Shown piece by piece: positions 44,349 through 55,878 of a DNA stretch of 64,000 nucleotides (the stretch's first letter is position 1; the number at the start of each line of letters is the position of its first letter). Below the pieces are notes generated by a model. It was not told the DNA's origin. It ran no database searches and saw only the letters and a list, made by a program, of their open reading frames with translations. A program made the position numbers and the translations under genes. The stretch lies in NCBI GenBank assembly GCA_023213395.1, contig CM041465.1, forward strand, positions 219,673,741 through 219,737,740, given 5' to 3'. Origin of the DNA: Cycas panzhihuaensis (lineage: Eukaryota; Cycadophyta).

Positions 44349-45165
44349 ATGGCCGCCATAAACATGCTAAATGCATGCACTATTCGAAATGTGGCAATCA
44401 AATTATCAAGAATGGAAAAGAATCACAAAGAATCTCTTGATAATGAATGAATTTTGGGGATATGTTTCTGGAAGAATCCCCAATCCTACACCTGTGGATA
44501 ATAATAATGAAAATCAACTTGCACTTGTGAATGTTGAACATGTTCTTTGCATGGGAGGCCAAAGGCGAAATTGCTTTGGCATTCATTCGTATGGTTGTGG
44601 ACATAAATGTAGACCAAAATATTTCTTACGCACAATCTTCTAAAGAAGCATGGGACACATTGTCCTCTTTGTATGAAAGGCCGATGAAGCTCGCATTTTG
44701 ATGATAAAAGCAAAATTGTACTCCATCAAATTTGTAAAGCCAATGTCGGCATTCTTGTCCTCCATTAAGGAGGTTTGTAATGAATTAAATATTTTAGGTA
44801 GTCCAACTACAAGAGATGAAATCGTAGCCTCCATCACAAAAGCACTACCAAAGGACTACAACGGCTTTATATCATCAACTACGAGATGGTTCACTAAGGA
44901 GATGACATTCAATGAACTTGAAAGCTTATTGCTTCAAGAAGAACAAATTTATGCTAAGGATAATGAAGAACCATCTACAACAGGTGCTTTCACAGCAAAG
45001 GCAAAGGCAAATCAAAAATCCAAACCTGCATTCACAAAGCAGTTTGGAAATATGAACATTGGATCTTCCTAGTCCAATGTCGTATGCCATTATTGTGGCA
45101 AACCTGGCCACATTGCACCTGATTGCAGAAAGAAGCAAGCAGATCTTCGAAGATAGCGGCGATGG
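44349..45165 (+). pseudogene. gag of copia A, frameshifted
   Basis: Starts at ATG 44349 (MAAINMLNACT) and shifts frame soon after. Copia Gag blocks appear in turn as NLLIMNEFWGYVSGRIPNP (44430) and, from 44698, FVKPMSAFLSSIKEVCNELN, LPKDYNGFISS and MTFNELESLLLQEEQ. The nucleocapsid knuckle CHYCGKPGHIAPDC (45090) is intact but preceded by a stop at 45070. At least three frameshifts are needed to connect the pieces. Confidence 0.8.
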
Positions 45166-46620
45166 TACCATGTGGTCAAAGACAACAACAGCCACGACAA
45201 CAGTTTCAACAAAGGTTCCAACGGCCAGATCACCAGTAGAATCCCCCTCGACCAAATTGAGGTGCCTATCGAGGAGGTCCAAGAGGTGGGGGGGGTCAAA
45301 GAGGTGGCTACCAACGCCATTTTAATCAGTTTGTCAATGAAGACAAACTGCTTTGTGCATACCAATCATGCAACATTGACAACACTTGGATTGTCGATTG
45401 AGGAGTTTCTCAACATATGTCAGGGAGTGAAGAACTCCTATGCAACATCAAGGAAGGTAAAGGTCAATTAGTGACTTTTGGAAACAATGAATCAGTTGAG
45501 ATTTCAGGAATAGGCACGATAGCTCCTTTTAATCCTTCCTCATCATTTCCCAACAGTGATGCCTACTTCATTCCTTCTATGGAGAAGAACTTGCTATCTG
45601 TTAGCCAGTTGAACAAGCAACAAATGAGCGTACTATTTAAAAATTGGAAATGTATCATTTGTGACAAAGATGATCAGATCGCAGTTGTAGTCTATGAGGA
45701 TCAAGGTCTTTATAAGTTAGATGCCAATAATATTACTTTTGATTCTGCTTACTCTGGTTCCACATCTTTGTCAAAAATTCAATTATGGCATCAACGTCTA
45801 GGACATTTAAGCCTAGACAATCTGAAGCAGATGATAAACAAAAGCATGGTGTATGGGCTTCCAAAGATGTATGGTTCAAAATGTCTTTGTGAAGCTTGCA
45901 TAATGGGGACACAACATCGGCTGCCTTTTCTTAAAGGCAAAGCATGGCGTGCATCTTATCCTTTGCAATTAGTTCACTCAGACTTGTGTGGACCCATGTC
46001 CACCAAATCCTTTGGAGGAGCATTGTACTACATATCTTTTATTGATGACTTCTCTCACAAAGTCTGGGTCTACTTCCTAAAGCAAAAATCAGAAGCCTTC
46101 TCCAAGTTCAAAGAGTTCAAGGCGGAAGTAGAAAATGAATCTGACTACTCAATTGGCACATTAAGGTCAGATAATGGAGGTGAATTCACTTCAAATGAAT
46201 TCAACCAATTTTGCAAGGATAATGGAATTGAGACAACTCACGACTCCTCATACTCCTCGGCAAAATGGAGTCTCAGGAGGATGAATAGAACTTTGGCTAA
46301 TAAAGCCAAAACAATGATGCATGCAAAAGGGCTTCCAAGAGCTTCGGGTCAAGCATTTCATACAAAGACCTATGTGGCCAATCGAAGTCCTACAAATGAT
46401 CACCGATATCACACCTGAGGAGGCATGGTCTGGTAAGAAGCCAACTATCAGCCATTTGAGGACATTTGGGTGTACTGCGTATATGCACATACTAGATCAA
46501 CAAAGAACAAAGTTGGACAAACATAGCCTCAAATGCATCTTTGTAGGATATGCAATCCATAGCAAAGCCTACAAGTTGTATGATCCGATTGGGAGAAAAT
46601 GCATCTCTCAAGAGATGTAA
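45166..46620 (+). pseudogene. Protease and integrase of copia A
   Basis: The protease region shows WIVD-stop-GVSQHM near 45390, where the catalytic Asp-Ser-Gly has its Ser codon replaced by TGA. A 333-codon frame (45417-46418) carries FIPSMEKNLLSVSQL, the zinc-binding region LWHQRLGHLSLDNL with CEACIMGTQH, and the core with LVHSDLCGP and RSDNGGEFTS. The third catalytic residue region (normally NGV.ER.NRTL) reads SLRRMNRTL after compensating indels, so Glu is lost. GYAIHSKAYKLYDP (46550) closes integrase. Frames change near 46400. Confidence 0.85.
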
Positions 46621-48483
46621 TCTTTGTTGAGGATGATCAAAAAGAGTTGGATATGGCATCAATCCAATGCCCCATTGACAAAGGGAAAAAGATTGTTGAG
46701 GACTTCCCTTCCTCTCAATCTTATACACCATGTTGTTCATCTGCACCTCCTGTACCATCTACTTCATCTTCATCGCTCCACTTGAACCTTCCACTTCATC
46801 TTCATTACTCCTACACTTAGACCGTAAGATATTGAGGTTCATGCCACATCATTTCATAAGTTACCTAAGTGGTACACTCAAAGCAGTGCAGGATGGTCAT
46901 ATCATTGAAGGGAAACGTCCATCCAAGTATCGGACAAACAAACTTTGCACTTATGGTCAAGTGCTTTCTATTGATGAGCCTACTACCTTTGCAGAGGCTT
47001 CACAAAGTGATAGTTGGAAAAGCGCCATGGATGAGGAGATTCAATCCATTCACAAGAATGGTACTTGGGACTTGGTCGAATTGCCTCCACACAAACAGTA
47101 ATCGGTTGTAAATGGGTCTACAAGACCAAATTCCATTTTGATGGGACACTCAAGCGACGAAAGCAAGACTTGTAGCAAAGGGGTTCAAACAAAAGGAAGG
47201 AATTGATTACGAGGAGACCTTTGCACTGTAGCAAACATGAACACCATCGGACTTCTTTTGGCCTTAGGCACAATGCAAATGGCCCGTGATATCGGATGGA
47301 CGTGAAGAGCGCCTTCCTCAACGACGATCTTCAAGAGGAGGTATACTTGGAGCAACCTCCACGGTTACAAGGAACAAGGCAAGGAGCATTTGGTATGTCG
47401 CCTCAAGAAGGCTTTGTATGGCTTGAAGCAAGCTCCTAGGGCATGGTACGCAAAAATCAATGAATACTTTTTGAGACATGGGTTTCATCGATCCATATCT
47501 GATCCAAACTTGTACATCAAACATGAACATCACCATGTCATTTATATTGCCTTGTATGTAGATGACTTAGTGATCATGGGTGATGACACTAAGCTCATCA
47601 ATGTTCTCCAGGATGATTTGAAGAGAAGTTTTGAGATGGTGATCTTGGACTTCTCCATTACTTTCTAGGCTTTGAGGTATGGCAGCAGCTAGGCTATATC
47701 TTCATTTCCCAAGCAAAATATTCTTGGGACATCTTGCGAGATTCGGGATGCACGATCGCAAGGCAGCACCTACACCCATGGAGAAGCGGCACCAAGCTTT
47801 CTCTTAATGAGGAAGTCGAACCAGTGATTCCACTCTTTATCGGCGTTGATTGGTAGCTTGATATATCTTACCAACACTCGTCTAGACATCTCATTTGCAG
47901 TTGGGATTTGCTCTCGCTTCATGTCTCAACCCAATCAGAAGCATTGGCAAGCAGCAAAACGCATACTCAAGTATATCAAAGGAACATTGCAGCTTGGACT
48001 TGAGTATGTACATAAGGAGAGCTTCACTTTGGAGGGATTCTCTGATTCTGATTGGGCAGGATGCCAGGATAGCAAGAAATCTACCTCAGTTCTTTGTTTC
48101 ACCCTTGGTTCAAGAAATTGTTCATGGAGTTGCAAGAAGCAACTAAATGTTACCTTGTCCTCCATCAGGCAGTACAAAGGCTGTCATCGTGACTTGTGAG
48201 GCTATCTGGCTGACGGATTCTTGGTGAGCTTGGATTTCAAGGTGGCGGCCAAAGATTCATTGTGACAATCGTAGTGTCCTCAAGCTAACAAAGAATCCGT
48301 CTTCCACGCACGGACCAAGCATATCGAAGTTCACCACCAATCCACCCGGGAGCATGTACACGGTGGCGAGATCCCTCTTCCATATCGACCAACGGAGCGG
48401 CAGATATCTTTACCAAGCCACTTGGTAGAGACAAATTTGTAAAATTTAGAGATGGTCTTGGAGTCTGACTCAACATTATAAAC
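46621..48483 (+). pseudogene. Reverse transcriptase and RNase H of copia A
   Basis: Pieces in order: WKSAMDEEIQSIHKNGTWDL (about 47020), GCKWVYKTKFHFDG, AKGFKQKEGIDYEETF, KSAFLNDDLQEEVYLEQPP, then KKALYGLKQAPRAWYAK and the catalytic YVDDLVIMGDD (47550). Next are SLIYLTNTRLDISFAVGICS and FSDSDWAGC (48040) of RNase H. Single-base gains or losses separate most blocks between 47100 and 47850. The YVDD box is intact. The RNase H end before the PPT is also frame-broken. Confidence 0.88.
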
Positions 48484-48495
48484 AATAAGGGGGGG

Positions 48496-49036
48496 TGTTA
48501 AACCTCATGGTTTACCTTATGTTTATAATGTTAAGCTAATGTATTTTCTATTCTTGTATTATGTGTGCACTTTTGCACTTTTGTACTTTAGGTGTAACTT
48601 TATCACTTAAGTGATAAAGTACACACCCACTTTATGTCTAGTGACATAACGTTGTAACTTAAGGGTCAAATGATCCCCTTGCACTTTTGCTCACATGAGC
48701 TCCCAATGGACACTTGTCCTACATGCAAGCATGCATTGCATGATTGACACTTGTCAATCATGCAATAGCCTTTGGTCTCTCATCTTCTTCTATTTAAAGA
48801 GGCCTCTCTTCATTGTTGCTCATCTGGAGAGGAGGAGCTCATTGTTATTCTGTCAGTTTGCTAATCAAGCTGAAGCATTCTTTGGTGGTTGGACTAATTC
48901 CAACCCTCCATTTCTGGTATCTTGATCTTGCTCCTATTTCTCTTTGTGTTCTTTATGTTTTATGCTTCATGCATTTGTGATATTGTGCTTTTACTTATGA
49001 TCTTGGGACTAATGTGGCTTAATGTCCATTTTCACA
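48496..49036 (+). repeat. 3' LTR of copia A
   Basis: About 99% identical to 41585-42124; the same palindrome lies at 48597-48620. Confidence 0.95.
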
Positions 49037-49041
49037 GCAAG

Positions 49042-49299
49042 AAGGTTATCTTCATCTAGTGCGACAAGAATAACAATAATTGTTGTATTATTCTTCTTCT
49101 TAAGTTTTTCTTCATCAGTGGTGACATCATATGCATCAGTAATGATTTCCCATAACCTTTTGTAGACGAAAACACTTTTGATTCTGTCTGGCCAAAAGCG
49201 ATAGTTTGACCCTATGTACTTGGGTAAGGGGAAAGGAAAGTCTATAAAGTAATATTCACTCTTTTTAGGTATATATATGATTATGTCATTCACTTCCAT
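49042..49299 (-). pseudogene. Gag-like ORF of the Gag-only element, N-terminal part
   Basis: Starts at 49299 on the minus strand: MEVNDIIIYIPKKSEYYFID, then PFPLPKYIGSNYRFWPDRIK and RLWEIITDAYD, typical of copia Gag openings ('fP.l.g.NY..W...m...L'). KLKKKNNTTIIVILVALDED follows. It is uninterrupted until the copia A target duplication and continues in frame at 41579. Upstream (49300-50124) is leader sequence. Confidence 0.75.
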
Positions 49300-50124
49300 G
49301 GATGTAACTATGAATTGCTCAAGACTGTATTATGCAGATTTTTTGCATCCATTTCAAACTGAAATAACTTAATCAAATCAATACCAAAATATTTCAAATT
49401 ACATATCAAAATGATCGTCTTTGAAATACGGTTTCAATGGTTCAGACGGTTTGCAAATCAGATGCCTAGTTGAGGAGATATTGCGAAAACTGTAAAATGA
49501 CCTCTTTAAATACCAAAAATAAAGAAGGGTGGCCTTAAGCCCCTGATCACTGAAGTTCACCATGTGACCACCCGTTGAATTAAAGTGTGGCTAATGGATC
49601 TCAAATGTGGTTTTGATTTAATAGAATTCAATTTAACTTTGCAAAAATAATTAAATCTGCTTTATTTCTATTTCACGTCCTCAGAATCCAAATTGTGTTC
49701 CAATTTGATTAGATTTATCTCACAACTTAGAAAAAATAATATCCCTAGATCGAAAATACCTTTGTGCGAACAGACGCATGTTGTAGGATAAACAACCAAT
49801 GTAAATCGATGAATGTGATCAAAAAAATTTCTGCATTAATAGTCTTCATAGTTGGTAGGCAATTGTCGTGGATGCAATGTATCTTTGGGAGCTTCATGCA
49901 GAGTTTATCACGCTTGAAACATGTGGGATCTTCACGTCGACATAGGTGGAATTGACGACGAATAAAGGCATAGGTCATCCGGAGAGAACCTTGTATCATT
50001 AACGCTCGACAATTCCATTGACCTAAAACCCTCACTTCTTAGTGCAGTGGCTTTTGTCACTCGTGCTAGTCATTTATGGTCTTCATAGCGCTCTTCACAC
50101 AATTCACAACTCCACATGACGATA
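49300..50124 (-). other. Leader of the Gag-only element, proximal part
   Basis: No coding domain. Ends at the GAGCT duplication of copia B. The open frame at 50035-49745 on the minus strand resembles no family. Confidence 0.5.
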
Positions 50125-50129
50125 GAGCT

Positions 50130-50324
50130 TGAAAAACTATTCACGGTTTATTGCTGTCAAAAAGATACTTTACATTATGATCTCTGTCACTCATTTATAT
50201 TGTACATATGAGAGACAGTTACAAAATTAGTTTATCAACCACCTAAATACTAACAAATGACTTTATGCCACGTGGCGTAATAAAAAGAGTCTAAGTTACT
50301 TAAGATAAAACATTACTTTTTACA
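50130..50324 (-). repeat. 3' LTR of copia B
   Basis: Minus strand TGTAAAAAGTAATGTTTTAT to GAATAGTTTTTCA. Confidence 0.93.
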
Positions 50325-50329
50325 CCCTC

Positions 50330-51810
50330 TCTTAATGTTTTATCTTTTATTCCTAATCTGTCTTTGAAGAATTGAAATTTACTTCTACTTAAAGCTTTTG
50401 TGAAGATATCTCATTGCTTGATCTTCCGATTTGCGATACGAGCTTGATTTCTTTATTTTGAACCTTCTCCCTGATGAAATGATGATGAACTTCTATGTGT
50501 TTTGTTCTTGCATGAAACATGTGATTTTTGTCATCTTGATAGTGCTTTGATTATCACAAAACAAGGTAGTTGAATCTGTTTGTTCTTGGCCAAGATCCTT
50601 TAATAGTTGTCTGATCCAAATGGCTTCTCAGTGCACTAACTGATTTGTATTAAACGCTTCAGATGACAATGCTATTGTGGATTGTTTTTCTTTGTTCCAT
50701 GAGATTGTCACGATCCCAAGGAGAAACAATACCTGTAGTAGATTTTCTTTTGTCTTGTCATCGCCCAATCGTAATCACAATATCCAAATTAACTATACTC
50801 TTGTTGTGACTATATCTTAACTCAAGATTTATAGTTCCTTTCAGATATCTGAGTATTCGTTTTGCTGCATTCCAATGAGAGACTTTTGGTTCTTGCATAA
50901 ATCTGGAAATTACTCCTCCAGAAAAGGCTATATTTGGTCTGGTGGCAGTGAGATAGATCAGACTTCCGACTAATTGTCTATACAAGGTAGCATCTACCTT
51001 TTGTTCTTCTATATTTGAGCTCAGAACACAGCTGGTTTCCATTGGTGTAACACAGCTATTGCAGTTCTCCATATTGAATTTTTTGAGTATGTTCTTTATG
51101 TATTTGGATTGAGATAATCCAATGAAATCACTTGTCTGATTTACTTCTATTCCAAGATAGTAATGGAGAATTCCCAAATCAGTCATTTCAAAAACCTTTT
51201 CAAGCTGGTTTTTGATAGATACAATTGAGTCATCATCATTTCCTGTGAGTAACATGTCATCTACATATACAACAATAATTGTTACTTTACCTCTGTTGAG
51301 TTTTACATACAGACTTGGATCTGATTCACATCTGTGAAAGTGGTTGTGTATTAGATACTGATCCAGTTTTGCATACCAAGCTCTGGGAGCTTGTTTGAGT
51401 CCATAAAGAGCCTTTTTTAACCTGCATACTAGATTTTCTTGCCCTGGTTCACAATAGCCTTCAGGTTGATACATATATACCTCTTCCTTTAGATCTCCAT
51501 TTAGAAAGGCACTTTTTACATCTAGCTGATAAATCTTCCATTTTTGTTGAGCAGCTAAGGCTATTATTGTTCTTATTGTCGTCAGCTTTGCTACTGGCGA
51601 GAAGGTTTCTTCATAATCTATACCTGCAGTTTGAGTATATCCTTTTGCAACCAGCCTTGCTTTATATCTTTCTATTTCTCCATTGGATTTTTCTTTAATT
51701 TTGTAAACCCATTTGCAATTTACTATGGGTTTGTTTTTTGGACATTCCACTAGTTCCCAAGTTTTATTTTCTGAATTGCAGCAATTTCTTCGTTCATAGT
51801 AGCTTTCCAT
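50330..51810 (-). pseudogene. Reverse transcriptase and RNase H of copia B
   Basis: A 350-codon open frame (51810-50758 on the minus strand) holds almost the whole RT: NCKWVYKIKEKSNGEIERYK, ARLVAKGYTQTAGIDYEETF, LDVKSAFLNGDLKEEVYMYQ, KKALYGLKQAPRAWYAK and the catalytic VVYVDDMLLTGND. LGILHYYLGIEV and LVGSLIYLTATRPNIAF follow. The frame then breaks; RNase H continues in another frame with TISWNKEKQSTIALSSEA and LFCDNQSTIK down to about 50350. RT itself has no inactivating change visible, the best-preserved RT in the window. Confidence 0.9.
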
Positions 51811-53549
51811 TCTGCGTGTTTGCTTGCTTCTTCATAATTGACTGGTTCCAGAGAACATGACAAGGCTTGGTGTCTCTGTGGCCTAGTCTTATGCTCATAG
51901 ATGTCTCCTTTATTTTCTTCAATGGTTTTGAGATACCATTTTGGAAACCTTTTTGGGGTTTCAAGTTCACAAATGTCCCTGTGCTCTTCGTCTTGAATGT
52001 GAGAAATATCTTCTTCACTTCTTGGAGTATGCTCTTCAATATCTTCAGATGTGATGTCAGACTTATCTTCTAAGGATATAGAAGATTGTTTATCTGCAGT
52101 CTCATTATTGTCTCTATTTCTTGATATTCTCTTTGACTTTTCCACGGATCTTCATCAAACACAACGCCTCTACTAACATGAATTTTGTTAGTTTTGGATC
52201 CGAGCATCTATATGCTTTTGATTTTGAACTATATCCAACCATTATACATTCAATGCTTTTGTTATCTAGCTTTGAACGCGTTTCTTGTCCGGAATGTGAA
52301 CATAAGCTTTACACCCAAAGACTTTAAGATTACTTACATCGGGTTTATGACTCATCCACGCTTCTTGCGTAATTTTTGTAGAGCATGTGTTGGACTCGCT
52401 TATTAGATATATTCTTTGTGTTGACCGTACGCCTAATATGCTTTGTTAATCCCTTTGTCATGAATTAAGCAAGTGCCATTTCCATAATTGTTCATTCATT
52501 CGTTACGCAACTCCATTTGATGGGCGTGTAGGAAGTAGTTATTTGCTGCATATCCCATGATCTCTCGCGATGGTTGAGAAATTTCTTTGACATGTATTCT
52601 CCTCCTCCATCAGACCGAATACATTTGATTTTGTTATTACTTTCTAGCTCAACTTCAGCCTTGAGTTCTTTAAACCGGTCAAAAACTTTAGATTTATTTT
52701 TTAGGAAATATATCCAGGTTTTCTTGAAAAATCATCAATAAAGATTAGAAAATACCTTGCCCCATTGATTGAACTTGGAGTAATTGGACCACAAATGTCT
52801 GTATGTATTAATTCCAATTTACTTCTGGTCTTATGAGTGCTTTCTGAAAAAGGGGTTCGATGTCGCTTTCCCATCATACAACTTTTGCAGACAAAAGAAT
52901 CAAATGATAGCTTTGGTAGCCCAGTAACCATATTAGAATTTTTCGACAGTTCTAATCTATCATTTGAGATATGTCCATATTTTAAATGCCAGATTTCATT
53001 ATTGTCTTTGCTTGAAACAAAGAAAAGATTTTACATCATATGTAGGCACAATTGTAGTAGAAAGTAACTTATAAAGATTGTCACTTTCTATACCTTACGC
53101 TATTACAAAGACCATCCTTTTCATGTCTAATACAAAACAATGTCCACCGGTATCAAAAATGGTTACGGATGTTTCTTCTTGGTGAAAGCGGATAAAAGAT
53201 TTTTTTTCATTCCTAGTACATAGAGCACTTTGCCAATTCGCTGTATTTTTCCATCAATTTCAACTGCAATTATTCCAATTCCTTCAATATGTAAAGAAAA
53301 ATTGTTTCCTAATTCTATTGAACCAACAAATGAGTATGGTTCAAGTGATTCAAACCATTCTTTTCTTCCTGTCATGTGGTTTGATGCTACTGAATCTATG
53401 TACCAGTTATTTGATGCTTTTGTACTTGTCGCTAATGCAGCCACAAAGGTTGTTTCTGTATCATTCTCTTCTGTTTCTTGATCTCTTTCCTTACTGTAGT
53501 TTCCAACTATTTGTTTCCCTCTTTGAAGTATTGCTTGAAAACTGGTCAA
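51811..53549 (-). pseudogene. Protease and integrase of copia B
   Basis: On the minus strand an open frame at 53549-53163 carries the protease site as WYIDSVASNHMTG, where the Gly of Asp-Ser-Gly is Val. It ends with VLYVLGMKKNLLS. The integrase part appears as VCKSCMMGKRHRTPFSEST and ELIHTDICGPI...FIDDFSR (52931-52701), then broken frames toward 51810. The linker 52145-51750 has the acidic HTPRSEEDISHIQDEEHRDI segment typical between integrase and RT. Several frameshifts. Confidence 0.82.
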
Positions 53550-53849
53550 GACGAACTTTTCAGACTTCGATCCTTTAGAAGAAAGTGACGGCCTTACAAG
53601 GGCGAACCTCCTGGTAAAATTTCAGACAAATCTGAGCACTTTGATTTTTTCCCGTATAGTCCGTACAGTCTGTACAATTTCGTATAGTTTGCTTTGCTTT
53701 CCTTCTGTCTTTCACTGTTACTAAAAAAACTTTACTTCTTTGGATTCTCTTCTGTCTTATCCTCAATCTGAACTCCAAACTTCTTCCTTTTTCAGATCAC
53801 AGATTAAATTCTCCTCTTATTCTCTGCAGAATAACCTGCTCTCATACCA

Positions 53850-54044
53850 TGAAAAACTATTCACGGTTTATTGCTGTCAAAAAGATACTTTACATTATGA
53901 TCTCTGTCACTCATTTATATTGTACATATGAGAGACAGTTACAAAATTGGTTTATCAACCACCTAAATACTGACAAATGACTTTATGCCATGTGGCGTAA
54001 TAAAAAGAGTTTAAGTTACTTAAGATAAAACATTACTTTTTATA
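53850..54044 (-). repeat. 5' LTR of copia B
   Basis: Pairs with 50130-50324; the terminal TGTA has mutated to TATA. Confidence 0.93.
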
Positions 54045-54049
54045 GAGCT

Positions 54050-55229
54050 CACAATTTCACGCATCAGATGATGGTGTAATCTATGAAGGCAGATCAATGA
54101 ACCATTCGGGGTAGAGTGTACTAATTGTATATTACTTCATATGGATAAACACAGGCAGATGATTTCTCCACTTTGAATAGACTGCAAACGACTTATGAAC
54201 AGATGGATAGAGATTGATCTTGCTGATTTGGCATCATCGCTCCAACACAAATAGACAAGCCATGATTACTTTCTCTAGCCAATCTTCTCCTATCTCACTA
54301 TAGTTCAGTTGTAATCCTATGGATGACATGTTCTACGTAGACACCTTTTCTCACATACCTGCAATGATTTTGGGTGCCTCTTTTTCTGCAGGTGACCCTT
54401 TTTAACCTTTGACGGGCATCTCAATCTTCGGAAACTCCCAAAGCTAGAGCTTCATCTCTTGGCGGGCACTTTCACTTTTCCTTTGTGGCTAGTAGATTGC
54501 CAATCCAATTTACAGTGGGTGCCTACGATTTGTTTCTTTAGCTGAGTGCAAACATCAACAAACAACCATTCCCTTCACACGGGCTATTATCTTCTCTACT
54601 CCATTCATTGCGGTTCTCTATTTAGAGATAATACTAGCACATAAAGGGTTTCTGCCACTAGAATTTCTCATCACACAGCGGCTAGGGTTTTATAGATGAT
54701 TGTGGCTAACTTTTCTATGCATGCAAGGTTTATTCATGGTAGAATTTCTCCAAAGAAACAATTTTACATAAACTTGGTAATTGACTTCAAATTGCACCAA
54801 TCACATCCTCAATGATTTCCAACACAAACCCGAATAGGTATTTGTAGGTACAATACCATCATTTTCACCGTTCAAATAGAAATCAATAAGCTAGCAAATT
54901 CAGATTTATGGAAACAAGTTCATATGTCATCACTTTTCCATGCATCCCAGTTTCAACTTCACAAATTCACATCAACCAATTTCTTTACAGGGTAAACCCT
55001 AGCACATAGCTTTCTTCATATAACAAAGTAAATAAATAATATTACCTGGTAACAAGTTTGTCTTGCATCAATCACAGTCACTGGCTTGGCACAACTTGTA
55101 ACAACGATGGCCTTAGGGTTTTACCCTCTATAAGCAGAACCTCATTCTGACAATTGACTGTACGAGGCCACCTCCACACACTTCATTAATAAATTGGTGA
55201 ACCTACAAAATGTTGAGCTTGACAACCAA
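54050..55229 (-). other. Leader of the Gag-only element, distal part
   Basis: Non-coding sequence between the PBS and copia B. No domain, repeat or structured element recognised. Confidence 0.5.
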
Positions 55230-55244
55230 CCTGTTATGATGCCA

Positions 55245-55586
55245 TGTTAAATTATTTGGTAGAGATCATCCAACATCAAGAATATTAAAACAAACATCAT
55301 GAACATAATGGAAATAGCATTAACTCATAATTAAAATGTTTACATCATAATGATGACTCCACAATAATCTCCATCTTGACTCAATGTACTTTACCTCACT
55401 CATTTATTTATACACCACAAGTGGGAATATGTAGGATGATGTGTGGGATGAGTGGGACCCACCAACCTCTAACACAACCAATGACATATCTATCACCTAT
55501 TAATTGACCATTAAACTATAGACCACCTACTTGCATAAATGTGCATTACAATAATATTCTAATATTTGACTCTCTACAGTCTAACA
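55245..55586 (-). repeat. 5' LTR of the Gag-only element
   Basis: Minus strand TGTTAGACTGTAGAGAGTC to ACCAAATAATTTAACA. Confidence 0.88.
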
Positions 55587-55878
55587 AAAGCAAGTCGCAT
55601 AACTCAAATGATTGATACAATGGGCATGGCTTTATCAATGTGTACCATTTCTTATCAAGTTACATCAGATCAACTAGAGCTTGGGAAACTAAAGCTTAGC
55701 CTTGGAATACATGAAGAATTTGGACCTAATATTGGTATTGAAGTTTCTCATGTTCTCAAATAGATCTTGTCACTAGCAATACATAATGTTTCAATTAAAC
55801 AAGAGAACTTGATTGCATTAATGGTGGATGTACCTAAAGAAGCTCTTAAAATGTTTGATATTGTTTTATGGGGGTTAC
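55587..55878 (+). pseudogene. Gag-like ORF of the host Gag-only element, right part
   Basis: Reads on in frame from 40194 across the target duplication: ASRITQMIDTMGMALSMCTI, SDQLELGKLKLSLGIHEEFG, then a stop at 55761 and further open codons to about 55878. There it is cut by the LTR of the Tat-like element. No family match beyond its position as the C-terminal tail of the sense Gag-like ORF. Confidence 0.5.

Larger units (their letters stand above)
41585..49036 (+). mobile_element. Ty1/copia element A, young insertion, coding-defective (7.45 kb)
   Basis: LTRs of 540 and 541 bp (41585-42124, 48496-49036) differ by five substitutions and one indel (about 1%). Target duplication GCAAG lies at 41580-41584 and 49037-49041. 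PBS TGGTATCAGAGCTGA (42127-) and polypurine tract AATAAGGGGGGGG (48484-48495) are intact. Integrase precedes RT, as in copia. Yet gag and pol are broken by many small indels. It has an unusually long, GC-rich, repeat-bearing leader of about 2.2 kb. It splits the Gag-only element's ORF, which rejoins in frame across it. Confidence 0.95.
50130..54044 (-). mobile_element. Ty1/copia element B, antisense, gag-less (3.9 kb)
   Basis: Two 195-bp LTRs (50130-50324, 53850-54044) differ at five sites, all transitions (about 2.6%). Target duplication GAGCT lies at 50125-50129 and 54045-54049. In element sense a PBS TGGTATGAGAGCAGG (53835-53849) follows the 5' LTR, and a purine run AAGAGAGGG precedes the 3' LTR. 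Only about 300 bp separate PBS and protease, too little for gag, which is missing. Protease, integrase and RT are recognisable. It lies in the leader of the Gag-only element. Confidence 0.93.
40195..55586 (-). mobile_element. Gag-only LTR retrotransposon (TR-GAG-like), antisense, with two nested insertions
   Basis: LTRs of 338 bp (40195-40532) and 342 bp (55245-55586) differ by about 8%. A polypurine tract AAGGGGAGG (minus, 40533-40541) precedes the 3' LTR, and a degenerate PBS (TGGCATCATAACAGG, 55230-55244) follows the 5' LTR. Flanking 5-mers GAAGC and AAAGC form a near-perfect target duplication. With the nested copia elements removed, about 3.3 kb of interior remains: a long leader and a single Gag-like ORF with an acidic tail, no protease, RT or integrase. 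This fits the TR-GAG class of non-autonomous elements. It is inserted in a related sense Gag-like ORF. Confidence 0.85.
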
